Notes under the pieces: model-generated
The model's database searches: none
What the model was told of the DNA's origin: nothing
Seen by the model: only the letters and a program-made list of their open reading frames with translations
Part shown: positions 36,222 to 42,941 of the stretch, piece after piece
How the letters are laid out: every line of letters starts with the position of its first letter
Position numbering within the stretch: position 1 is the stretch's first letter
Translations under genes and position numbers: made by a program
DNA from: Parundibacterium terreum
Lineage (GTDB): Bacteria > Pseudomonadota > Gammaproteobacteria > Burkholderiales > Burkholderiaceae_D
Direction of reading: 5' to 3'
DNA length: 64,000 bases
Assembly (NCBI RefSeq): GCF_014636315.1
Contig: NZ_BMED01000008.1
Coordinates: 180,579 to 244,578 of the forward strand

Positions 36222-36473
36222 TTATCGTATTTTTGACGCGTCAAGCGACCAGCTTGTGCTAGCGCCAAGCGACGACGGATTGATGCCGGCTAACTTAAGA
36301 CGGGCATACAGGCGACCCACAATGGGATCTCCTGCCCGATTTTTAAGGAAGGTCCAGCCATTTAACTGCAGCCAGGCGATTTGATCTGAGCGACGCGCGG
36401 ATCCTGAAATTTCCTGTATCTCTTCGTGGGTCAGGGTTTCTGTTGCGATGGGTATTTCAAACATGGCTCCCAT
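36222..36473 (-). CDS. DUF4224 protein, probable excisionase-like partner of the integrase
   Basis: 83 residues. ETLTHEEIQEISGSARRSDQ, then IAWLQLNGWTFLKNRAGDPI, is the DUF4224 pattern found immediately upstream of phage integrase genes, a small winged-helix-like DNA-binding fold. It lies 11 bp upstream of int. The start overlaps the preceding stop (TAATG) with AGGA upstream; an ATG three codons later is an alternative. A recombination directionality role is inferred from the family context. Confidence 0.82.
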   Translation of the reverse strand: MGAMFEIPIATETLTHEEIQEISGSARRSDQIAWLQLNGWTFLKNRAGDPIVGRLYARLKLAGINPSSLGASTSWSLDASKIR

Positions 36474-36670
36474 TAGTCCTCCAATTCAGTAGTGCCAAGC
36501 CGTTTTTGTGCGATCTTGCCAGCGGCAAAATAGCGGCGTAGTGTAGCTAGGCCACCACGGATGATGTCGCGGCTGGTGTCCATTCGTGGGGTGTGGGTCG
36601 CGTGGTAGGCATCAAATTCTGTATCTGCCTGGCTTGCTTCGGTTGGCGGTGTATTGCGTAGGGCATCCAT
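36473..36670 (-). CDS. Small prophage early protein, unknown function
   Basis: 65 residues, starting MDALRNTPPTEASQADTEF and ending GKIAQKRLGTTELED. The start at 36670 is chosen because GGAG lies seven bases upstream and the ATG overlaps the stop of the 29-residue gene before it (TGATG). A longer frame upstream to 36877 runs through both that gene and the clamp-like gene. The stop overlaps the DUF4224 start. The C-terminal DIIRGGLATLRRYFAAGKIA segment is basic and amphipathic. The name is unknown; coupling on both sides makes it likely real. Confidence 0.65.
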   Translation of the reverse strand: MDALRNTPPTEASQADTEFDAYHATHTPRMDTSRDIIRGGLATLRRYFAAGKIAQKRLGTTELED

Positions 36671-36759
36671 CACATGACTCCAACAAACTTGTTGAAAAAT
36701 GCCGCCAATAGGCAGGTGGCGACGACAATGATGATGATGAACAAGAGGTTGAATCTCAC
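36670..36759 (-). CDS. 29-residue membrane peptide, prophage early operon
   Basis: GTG start with a perfect GGAGG six to seven bases upstream, and a stop overlapping the next ATG (TGATG). The product begins VRFNLLFIIIIVVATCLLAA and ends FNKFVGVM: one transmembrane helix with a single basic N-terminal residue. It is too short to identify. The strong ribosome site and the end-to-start coupling argue that it is translated. Confidence 0.6.
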   Translation of the reverse strand: MRFNLLFIIIIVVATCLLAAFFNKFVGVM

Positions 36760-36780
36760 GATATTGCCTCCGGATATTTT

Positions 36781-37455
36781 TTAAACTTCGGCCAATGTGT
36801 TTGCCGCTTGCTTCTTGGGGAACCAAGCTGGAAGGCCTGTGTTTAGATCGCGTTTTTTCATAATTGCGCCAAAACATTCAAGGTCGCCAATGCCGCTCAG
36901 CGTAAAGTTGAGGGCGTCTGACTCGCTTTTTGTGGTGAAAAAACGGATGGAGTCGCCGAAAGATTTGCTGATGACCAGCGCGTCATAGAGGTAGCGTGGA
37001 TTGAGGCTTCCTTGAATGCCTTCGGTATAGCCCTTCATATTCATTACGCTCTCTATGCGAGGGAAAATGCCGTCAACCAATGCGTTGCCAGGTTGAATAA
37101 ATAGCGGTTCGGCGACTTTTCCTGAGAACATGCTTTGTCCGTCGGACATCACGTCTAATGTGTTTTTGGCGCTACCGGCATGTTTGAGTGCGTCTTTGGA
37201 AATGGCGACGATAATTTCTTCTTCGGCAAAGCCATTGGGATCCCGAACCACAATCGCGCGGTGGCCGTCTGTCGCGACGATCATCACGCCACCCTCCGGC
37301 AAGGGCCGGATATTGATTCCGTTCAGGTAGTAGCGTATGTCTTCCTTAGCGATGAAGGGGAAAACCAACTTCACAGCGACTGCATTGATGCGTGCTATGA
37401 GGTGGCTATCTGTAGATGCCTCGGTTGCTTGTTGCGCTGCTGATTGGTTTGTCAT
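36781..37455 (-). CDS. Phage-encoded DNA sliding clamp-like protein
   Basis: 224 residues. The segment RYYLNGINIRPLPEGGVMIV followed by ATDGHRAIV closely resembles a DNA polymerase III beta-clamp domain (the second strand pair and the ATDGHRLA motif), and further beta-rich sequence follows. It is shorter than the 366-residue host beta clamp, with about two of three domains. Phage versions of the clamp fold are known, acting as processivity factors or inhibitors. It heads the minus-strand early operon ending in int. No obvious Shine-Dalgarno. The fold call is moderately sure; whether it loads onto DNA is unknown. Confidence 0.65.
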   Translation of the reverse strand: MTNQSAAQQATEASTDSHLIARINAVAVKLVFPFIAKEDIRYYLNGINIRPLPEGGVMIVATDGHRAIVVRDPNGFAEEEIIVAISKDALKHAGSAKNTLDVMSDGQSMFSGKVAEPLFIQPGNALVDGIFPRIESVMNMKGYTEGIQGSLNPRYLYDALVISKSFGDSIRFFTTKSESDALNFTLSGIGDLECFGAIMKKRDLNTGLPAWFPKKQAANTLAEV

Positions 37456-37492
37456 GGTTGTTTATGAGTAAGTGTTGATTTGCTTCAAGAGG

Positions 37493-37519
37493 AAAAACAT
37501 GACCGGCGTTGATCCGGCC
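37493..37519 (-). terminator. Probable terminator of the truncated DUF1566-like gene
   Basis: On the minus strand GGCCGG pairs with CCGGTC (one G-U) around a seven-base loop and is followed four bases later by TTTTT. It lies 20 bases past the stop of the 37539-37949 gene. Confidence 0.55.
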
Positions 37520-37538
37520 AATGGGTAGGTCGCGCAGT

Positions 37539-37949
37539 TTAGCTAACCAGTTCGCGGCGGATTGGCAGCACGTTCATAGGTTCGCGGATGTTTTCAAAAC
37601 CCTGACCACCAGTCTGGTAGTCATGGAAAGCGGCGGCACCTTGTGCTGTCTGCATGGATGTCCAGTAGCGGGAATTAGTGCCTGGTTCTGAGCCTGCCGC
37701 ACGCATGGCAGCATCGATCACGTCATGCTCTTGTGGGCTGGGTATGTAGAAATCGGACAGGCCATGCAGATTGATTTCCGTCACACGCTGGGCAATTGGG
37801 CTGCCTGCTGCTGCCATAGCCTTGGTATTGCGCAGGCCATCCACTTTGGATGTGGCGCCCTCAATCAGATTGTGGTCGGCGTGCCAGATGTCGGAGAAAA
37901 TCAATGCATCTACTGTGGGCGGGCTTATCAGCGCCCATCGTGCCAACAC
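37539..37949 (-). pseudogene. DUF1566/Lcl-like phage gene, probably truncated at its 5' end
   Basis: 136 residues from the first ATG. The second half (LHGLSDFYIPSPQEHDVIDA, SRYWTSMQTAQGAAAFHDYQ, LPIRREL) matches the DUF1566/Lcl C-terminal pattern seen in phage tail-associated proteins, which are normally longer. The presumed 5' end collides with the start of a plus-strand tail gene at 37904-37940, and no ribosome site precedes the ATG. I read this as one side of a deletion junction, with the N-terminal part lost. A complete short gene cannot be excluded. Confidence 0.5.
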
Positions 37950-38554
37950 CGGCTGATGAATTACCTGATCCGCCGACTACGAGCGATCCGGTCAATTTTG
38001 ACGCAAGGTCTGATGCCTCCTTGCTAGCGCAGCAAGGCATGGTCCCTCAGTTTAACGCCGGCCTTCAGAACGTCTATATGCCTGCGGCTATCAGTACCGC
38101 GCCCACCGGCACCAAGATCGCTTCAGGTGCGCTGCCGGCAGACTGGCTGACCACAAGTACTGCCGGCGCTGGTAAGAAGCAATTGAATGGGTCGTGGACG
38201 ACAACGGGGCTGGCCGCAGCCGGAGCTGGGACTGATGTGCGCTACTACAGGATCGCCGTCAATGCCGACAATCGTGATTGCATCCAGGGTCTGGTGTCCC
38301 AACCATATGCATTCAGCACGCTATACAACACAGTGGGCAAACAGGTCGACCAAGGCGGCAACGTGTACCAGGTGATAAATCCCGGTACGTCCGCAGCTTC
38401 GGGTGGCCCGACAGGTACTGGTAACAGCATCGTCGACGGCACCGTCACATGGAAATATATCGGGCCTAAAGATCTGCGCACGGACAATACGAACGTATCC
38501 ACCGGTCAGCCTTTTAACCCATCCCAGTGGGATATTATTATAGGCAATGCCTAA
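37904..38554 (+). CDS. Phage tail-associated structural protein (start uncertain)
   Basis: 216 residues from the ATG at 37904 (GGAG seven bases upstream) or 204 from a GTG at 37940. The phage-like block LPDPPTTSDPVNFDARSDAS resembles the N-terminus of tail/fibre proteins that read LPxPPxxSDPxNFxxRADA; since that block normally lies at the very N-terminus, the GTG start may be original and the upstream part an artefact of a junction. The remainder is beta-rich with Gly/Thr/Asn (STGQPFNPSQWDIIIGNA). It is the first gene of a plus-strand run ending in the lysis cassette. Confidence 0.6.
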   Translation: MHLLWAGLSAPIVPTPADELPDPPTTSDPVNFDARSDASLLAQQGMVPQFNAGLQNVYMPAAISTAPTGTKIASGALPADWLTTSTAGAGKKQLNGSWTTTGLAAAGAGTDVRYYRIAVNADNRDCIQGLVSQPYAFSTLYNTVGKQVDQGGNVYQVINPGTSAASGGPTGTGNSIVDGTVTWKYIGPKDLRTDNTNVSTGQPFNPSQWDIIIGNA

Positions 38555-38556
38555 CC

Positions 38557-39459
38557 ATGCTGGCAGATCTGACCGGAGGTACATCGGCAACTGGCGGTAC
38601 GGGGCCGCTTACCGTAACGACGGCGCGCGGGCTGGCGACTATGGGCTCGGGCCTGGCGTCTGACCAACCTTGCACCTACGTGGTCCGCCAATGGGCCAGC
38701 AGGGCGCTTGGTCTACTCCTGCAGGCAGAAACCGGATACGGGACTGTGTCGGCGTCGCAAGTGCTGAGCAGGGTAATTCCGGTCGAGACCTTGATTGGCA
38801 ATGTGCTCAATGTCAGCGCGCCGCCTCCCGTCAATTTTGGTTCTAGCTCCGCGGACATCGATGTAGAGATCACTTCCATCTCCGCGATGAGCGCGATCGG
38901 GTTCCCGGTTCGTACCAACATGTCTGCAACATCCGGTGTGAATGATGCCAGCATCCCGATGAACTTCCTGGATAGCACGGATTTCTCGCTTTTCACTATG
39001 AGCCCGGATGTTCTGGTCAGTGTGCCAGTGCTTTTGCAGATGGGCTTTCCAATCTCCAAAATGGGCGTGAAGGTAGGGACGGCGGCTGCCGGCAAGAGTC
39101 TGAATATTTGCCTTTCCTCCAACAGCCTGGCTGACGGTGGTCCTGGGATCGTCATTGCGGCCGCAAGCGGCTTGTCCATGGCGTCGGCCGGCGCCGTGTA
39201 TGCAAACCTGACCTCCAGAATCGTGGCCAACGGCTGGTACTGGTTCAATGCTGTTTCAAACGGCGCGCCGTCTTTGTATGGCTCCAACAGTGTATTGCCT
39301 GGCCCCATGGGTGGTGTTGCAGCATCTAACCGTATCAATCGCTTTGCCAGTGGTGGCATGCCCTTCGCCTCATTCGGCGTTACAGCTCGTGCAGGCGTAC
39401 CGGCCTCCTTCGGTAATGCAACCAATAACGCACCTGCCATAGTGCCCTTATTCCAATGA
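38557..39459 (+). CDS. Putative phage tail or fibre protein
   Basis: 300 residues from the ATG at 38557, two bases after the previous stop. It is Gly/Ser/Ala-rich and beta-type, with no recognised catalytic motif; the end reads GVTARAGVPASFGNATNNAP. Its stop overlaps the next start (ATGA). The function rests on context within the tail-end run. Confidence 0.6.
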   Translation: MLADLTGGTSATGGTGPLTVTTARGLATMGSGLASDQPCTYVVRQWASRALGLLLQAETGYGTVSASQVLSRVIPVETLIGNVLNVSAPPPVNFGSSSADIDVEITSISAMSAIGFPVRTNMSATSGVNDASIPMNFLDSTDFSLFTMSPDVLVSVPVLLQMGFPISKMGVKVGTAAAGKSLNICLSSNSLADGGPGIVIAAASGLSMASAGAVYANLTSRIVANGWYWFNAVSNGAPSLYGSNSVLPGPMGGVAASNRINRFASGGMPFASFGVTARAGVPASFGNATNNAPAIVPLFQ

Positions 39460-39986
39460 TCACAGTCAATTTCCCGATTACGGCCGACGTTATCCAGCGC
39501 ATCGAGGCAGCGGGGCTAAGCGTGGCTTTTGAGCACCAGCTCGATGGAAACGGCATCGCTGACGCCGGCGCCTGGGTCTGCAGTGATTCTGCGGCGGTGC
39601 AGGCTGTCCTGGACGCCTACACGCTGGCAGACGCAAAGACAGCTCGGATGGCAGAGGTGGATGCGCTGACGTGTGTCCAGTTTGATACCGCTGGCAAAAA
39701 GAAATCAGCATTTGAGGCCGCACGCTGGCCGGTCTTGCTCTCGCAGACGATGGCATATCAGCAAACACAGTCTTTGGCGAGCTGCCCATCGGTTGTGGGA
39801 GAGGCGGCGATCCGGCGTATTCCAGTGCAGGATTTGATGGTCAAGATAATGGCAAACGCAGCTCTGCTGGATGGTGTCGGCCAGGAGATCGCCGGTATCA
39901 GTGGCAGGCACCGGGATGCCATCGCTACCCTGCAGTCCTTTGAGGCTGTGCAGGATTACGACATTGCTACGGAGTGGCCCTTCTAA
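39456..39986 (+). CDS. Putative phage tail assembly-type protein
   Basis: 176 residues. The N-terminus ITVNFPITADVIQRIEAAGL is followed by a helical region (LADAKTARMAEVDALTCVQF, GRHRDAIATLQSFEAVQDYD) resembling small tail-fibre assembly or DUF4376-like proteins with a conserved helix that begins ARxxEVDAL. It is coupled to the gene before by ATGA and abuts the gene after. Specific function unknown. Confidence 0.55.
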   Translation: MITVNFPITADVIQRIEAAGLSVAFEHQLDGNGIADAGAWVCSDSAAVQAVLDAYTLADAKTARMAEVDALTCVQFDTAGKKKSAFEAARWPVLLSQTMAYQQTQSLASCPSVVGEAAIRRIPVQDLMVKIMANAALLDGVGQEIAGISGRHRDAIATLQSFEAVQDYDIATEWPF

Positions 39987-40829
39987 ATGGCAGTCGGCCT
40001 ATCAGCGATGGGAATGGCAGCGGTGGGGATGTCCCCGCCGCCTGCAGGTGCCAGCGGCAGCTTTGTAGCGCTGAGCGTCACGCTTGATTCAGCAACGCTG
40101 ACAGCGCAGGTGTCTGCGGCCAGTCGGGTTACGGCTAGCCTGGTCACTGCGCCGAGCCTCTTGACGGCGGTCAGCAGTGCATCGGCATCATTGAGTGTCA
40201 ACGCCGCGCTGGCGCCAGCGACGGGAGTGCTGCAGGCGTCTGCCAAGGCTGGTGTCACTCAAGTGACGACGCTGGCCAGCGCGGCGATCGCGGCGGCCGC
40301 CAGCTCCGCTGCCAATGCTGGTTTGGCGGTCGCCCTGCAGGACGCCGCACTGTTCAGCCTGGTGAGTGCTATTCCGCCGCGCATAGGCTATCTGTCCATT
40401 ACGCTGGACTCTGCCACGCTCGTGGCCACGGCCAGCGCTTCTGCAGGTGTCGCCGGGTCATCACAGCTGCAGCCTGTCGCTGCCAGCCTGGTTGCCTCAG
40501 CAGGCAACAATGTGCGCGTAAATGCAGCTTTGGATGCCGCCCAGCTGGCCGCCGCGGGATCGATGCAGACGTCTGCACGGCAGGCCGTCACGTTGCAAGA
40601 CGCAGCGCTGACCGGAATGGTGTCCACCTCCAGCTTGCCGCCTAGAATAGTCACCCTCGATGTCGTGCTGGATGATGTAAAGCTGAATGGCTTTGTCACC
40701 AGCAGCGTCAATCTGGCGCCCGTCCACGCCAGCCGCATATTCCGCGTCAAGGCAGCGGACCGCACCTGGCGCATCCCGGCCGTAAATCGCGTCTATCGCG
40801 TGCCGGCAACTACTTCACAGCAGGGATAA
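39987..40829 (+). CDS. Ala-rich phage structural protein
   Basis: 280 residues, very rich in Ala, Ser, Val and Thr. Internal repeats of LSVTLDSATLTAQVSA, LSITLDSATLVATASA and LDVVLDDVKLNGFVTS mark three tandem beta-type modules of about 120 to 140 residues. The C-terminus, RIFRVKAADRTWRIPAVNRV, is basic and resembles tail-tip/fibre attachment ends, where the pattern RxxxVxxxxR recurs. It immediately follows the previous stop. Probably a tail or fibre component; no homologue is named. Confidence 0.55.
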   Translation: MAVGLSAMGMAAVGMSPPPAGASGSFVALSVTLDSATLTAQVSAASRVTASLVTAPSLLTAVSSASASLSVNAALAPATGVLQASAKAGVTQVTTLASAAIAAAASSAANAGLAVALQDAALFSLVSAIPPRIGYLSITLDSATLVATASASAGVAGSSQLQPVAASLVASAGNNVRVNAALDAAQLAAAGSMQTSARQAVTLQDAALTGMVSTSSLPPRIVTLDVVLDDVKLNGFVTSSVNLAPVHASRIFRVKAADRTWRIPAVNRVYRVPATTSQQG

Positions 40830-40831
40830 GA

Positions 40832-41158
40832 ATGATAGAAACCCAAAAACATGACGCGCTCAAGCGGCTGGAACTGACTGAAAACACCAAGTCAGTCCTG
40901 GGAGTCGGCTTTGATTACACGGATGCCTTTACAGCGCTGGGCCTGACTCTGCTCGATGCCGAGATTGATGTCCAGGGCGGCACCTTCATTACCAAGCGCA
41001 TCACTGGCTACCTGGTGGAGGTCTGGGCTAAGGCGGTAGCAGAAGACGTAGACATGCTGATCGAATGCACCCCCAAGGCGCCGCCGGCAATTATAGGTGG
41101 GGTGACATTCACCCCGCAAATGGTACGCACCATCGTCGTCCATAACCGCCCACGTTAA
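40832..41158 (+). CDS. Phage fibre-tail adaptor-like protein
   Basis: 108 residues, with AGGGATAAG upstream. The composition and the order of blocks (KRLELTENTKSVLGVGFDYT, VTFTPQMVRTIVVHNR) resemble short phage proteins annotated as fibre-tail adaptors, placed between tail fibre and lysis genes. It lies directly before the holins. The assignment is tentative. Confidence 0.5.
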   Translation: MIETQKHDALKRLELTENTKSVLGVGFDYTDAFTALGLTLLDAEIDVQGGTFITKRITGYLVEVWAKAVAEDVDMLIECTPKAPPAIIGGVTFTPQMVRTIVVHNRPR

Positions 41159-41184
41159 CGCAGTACTTCACTATAAGGATAAAC

Positions 41185-41523
41185 ATGAATAACGACGCAG
41201 GATTTTTCGCCACGATCTGGCTGCTGATCTCCAAATACATCCTGCCGCTGCTGCCGGGGGCAATGGGCGCCGCCGTCTCCCTTTCTTTCCTGGGGGATGG
41301 CATCAACCGCTGGCAAAAGCTGACCAGCTTTGCGATCGGCTTTTTCTTTGCAATTTATGTGGCGCCCATGTTGCTGGAGCTGATGTCCCTCAAGGGTGAG
41401 CACGTTACGCCAGGTGTGGAGTTCCTGGTTGGACTGTTCGCTCTGGCCACCTGTCGGGAGCTGTTTAAAGAGCTGAACAATGCAGACATCATCGGCTCGC
41501 TGAAACGAAAATTTCTGGGGTAA
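41185..41523 (+). CDS. Putative phage holin
   Basis: 112 residues. Three hydrophobic stretches (about 9-30, 40-60, 75-92: TIWLLISKYILPLLPGAMGA, SFAIGFFFAIYVAPMLLELM, GVEFLVGLFALATCRELF) and a basic C-terminal tail (GSLKRKFLG). AAGGAT lies upstream of the ATG. It comes before a second small membrane protein and the endolysin, as expected for the pore-forming holin that times lysis by releasing endolysin. Confidence 0.75.
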   Translation: MNNDAGFFATIWLLISKYILPLLPGAMGAAVSLSFLGDGINRWQKLTSFAIGFFFAIYVAPMLLELMSLKGEHVTPGVEFLVGLFALATCRELFKELNNADIIGSLKRKFLG

Positions 41524-41526
41524 ATC

Positions 41527-41799
41527 ATGATCGCTAATCTGATAACGGCGCTGGCCGACATCATCATCCTGGCGCTATGTCTCTGGGCTGTCTTGGATAA
41601 ACGGGTGCATACTCGCTTTATCGGCACACTGCTGCTTTCATGCTTTGGCATTTGGGCGTTCTTCAGTGTGCTGAAGGTGTATTGGCTGGGGCGGCCAGAG
41701 TCGGCGCTGATGGCCATACTTAACGTGTTGCTGGCCTTTGTGGCGGCAATGATCTATCTGTTCTGGCGGGATCCCCGCAAAAAGGAGCGTTTAAAGTGA
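41527..41799 (+). CDS. Small three-helix membrane protein, holin-like
   Basis: 90 residues with three predicted membrane helices (LITALADIIILALCLWAVL, FIGTLLLSCFGIWAFFSVL, ALMAILNVLLAFVAAMIYLF) and a charged tail RDPRKKERLK. It overlaps the endolysin start and follows the first holin-like gene by 3 bp. Lysis modules often carry a holin-antiholin pair; which of the two is which cannot be told from sequence. Confidence 0.7.
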   Translation: MIANLITALADIIILALCLWAVLDKRVHTRFIGTLLLSCFGIWAFFSVLKVYWLGRPESALMAILNVLLAFVAAMIYLFWRDPRKKERLK

Positions 41800-42428
41800 A
41801 TCAACAACAATTAATTGCGATCATGCCGCTGGCCGGAACTAGGGCGGCTTTATTCTTGCCGACATTGGTCAGTGCCATGGCTGAGTTTGACATCAAGTCG
41901 TCGGCACGCCAGGCAGCCTTCCTGGCGCAGATTGCCCATGAATCTGGGGAATTGGCACGCGTGGAAGAAAACCTGAATTACCGCGCCGCGGGCCTGTGCA
42001 AGACATGGCCTAAGCGGTTTCCAACGTTGGCCGACGCAGTGCCTTACGAGCACCAGCCCGAAAAAATCGCCAACAAAGTCTATGCGGACCGAAACGGCAA
42101 CGGTAACGAGGCATCCGGCGATGGTTGGCGGTACCGCGGCGCCGGCCTGATCCAGCTCACCTTCAAAAACAACCAGGCAGCCTGCGCCGCATACTTCGGC
42201 AAACCGGTCGACCAGATAGGCGACTGGCTCCGAACACCAGAAGGCGCTTGCAGATCCGCAGGATGGTTCTGGAAAATCAATAACATTAACACCTGGGCAG
42301 ACAAGGGTGATTTTGACGGTGTGTGCGACGCGGTGAACACAGGCCATAAGACCGAAGCGATCGGCGACGCGATTGGCTACCCTGAGCGCCTGGCATTTTG
42401 GAATGTAGCGAAGAAGGTGCTGGCGTGA
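41796..42428 (+). CDS. Phage endolysin, glycoside hydrolase family 19
   Basis: 210 residues from a GTG at 41796, with AAGGAG six to seven bases upstream, overlapping the previous stop. GH19 chitinase-like lysozyme motifs: FLAQIAHESGELARVEENLN with the catalytic Glu, YRAAGLCKTWPKRFP, GDGWRYRGAGLIQLTFKNN and the C-terminal DFDGVCDAVNTGHK. No signal peptide, so export depends on the holins. It cleaves peptidoglycan glycan strands at the end of infection. Confidence 0.93.
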   Translation: MNQQQLIAIMPLAGTRAALFLPTLVSAMAEFDIKSSARQAAFLAQIAHESGELARVEENLNYRAAGLCKTWPKRFPTLADAVPYEHQPEKIANKVYADRNGNGNEASGDGWRYRGAGLIQLTFKNNQAACAAYFGKPVDQIGDWLRTPEGACRSAGWFWKINNINTWADKGDFDGVCDAVNTGHKTEAIGDAIGYPERLAFWNVAKKVLA

Positions 42429-42940
42429 TCGGCGGCTTGCTGCTGTCTGCAGTTCCCGGTTGGGTACGCATCCTGGGGCTGGCAGCCGCCGGCGGCGCCA
42501 TTTACCTGCTTGGCCAGCTTCACGGCGAGCGCGTCGCCGGCGAGGCTCATACGGAATATGTCCAGCAGCAAGCCGCGCAAACCGTCAAATTGGCTAAGGC
42601 CCAGCAAGTACTAGTCACAAAAACTGAAATTGAATACCGCGATCGTATCAAGACCATTTACGTCAAGGGAGACGAAATTGAAAAACAAGTACCTGTCTAT
42701 GTCACTGCGGCTGATAATGCTGCTTGCACTATCAACGCTGGTTTCGTGCGCATCCACGATTCCGCCTGGACTGGCGAGCCTGCCGGATCTGCCGTCGAGT
42801 CTGACAGAGAACCCGCCGGACTATCGCTTGCTGAGGTCGGTGAAACCGAAGCTGCTAACGCCAAGTCCTGTAGGGCTTGGCGAGAGCAGGCCCTAGGACT
42901 CAGAAAATTTTACCAAAACCTTATGGCAATAAGTCCTTAA
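42425..42940 (+). CDS. Spanin inner-membrane subunit (Rz-like)
   Basis: 171 residues from a GTG at 42425 that overlaps the endolysin stop (GTGA). One N-terminal membrane segment (about 10-28, WVRILGLAAAGGAIYLLGQL) is followed by a long periplasmic helix (GEAHTEYVQQQAAQTVKLAK, QVLVTKTEIEYRDRIKTIYV). This type II, Rz-like topology with an Rz1-like lipoprotein embedded in another frame defines a two-component spanin that fuses the membranes in the last step of lysis. Confidence 0.85.
   Translation: MIGGLLLSAVPGWVRILGLAAAGGAIYLLGQLHGERVAGEAHTEYVQQQAAQTVKLAKAQQVLVTKTEIEYRDRIKTIYVKGDEIEKQVPVYVTAADNAACTINAGFVRIHDSAWTGEPAGSAVESDREPAGLSLAEVGETEAANAKSCRAWREQALGLRKFYQNLMAISP
42678..42896 (+). CDS. Spanin outer-membrane lipoprotein (Rz1-like), nested in Rz
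   Basis: 72 residues in the +1 frame within Rz. The best start is a TTG at 42678 with AAGGGAG six bases upstream, giving a signal MKNKYLSMSLRLIMLLAL with the lipobox LVSC at Cys24; an ATG at 42699 would remove the basic n-region. After the Cys the mature part is short and Pro-rich (IPPGLASLPDLPSSL), typical of Rz1. It must be lipidated and sorted to the outer membrane to pair with Rz. The nested architecture explains the second reading frame. Confidence 0.82.
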   Translation: MKNKYLSMSLRLIMLLALSTLVSCASTIPPGLASLPDLPSSLTENPPDYRLLRSVKPKLLTPSPVGLGESRP

Positions 42941-42941
42941 T

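Noticed and set aside
37904..42940. A tailocin (phage tail bacteriocin)
   Set aside because: No sheath, tube, tape-measure or baseplate genes are recognised; only a few tail-end genes and the lysis cassette remain.
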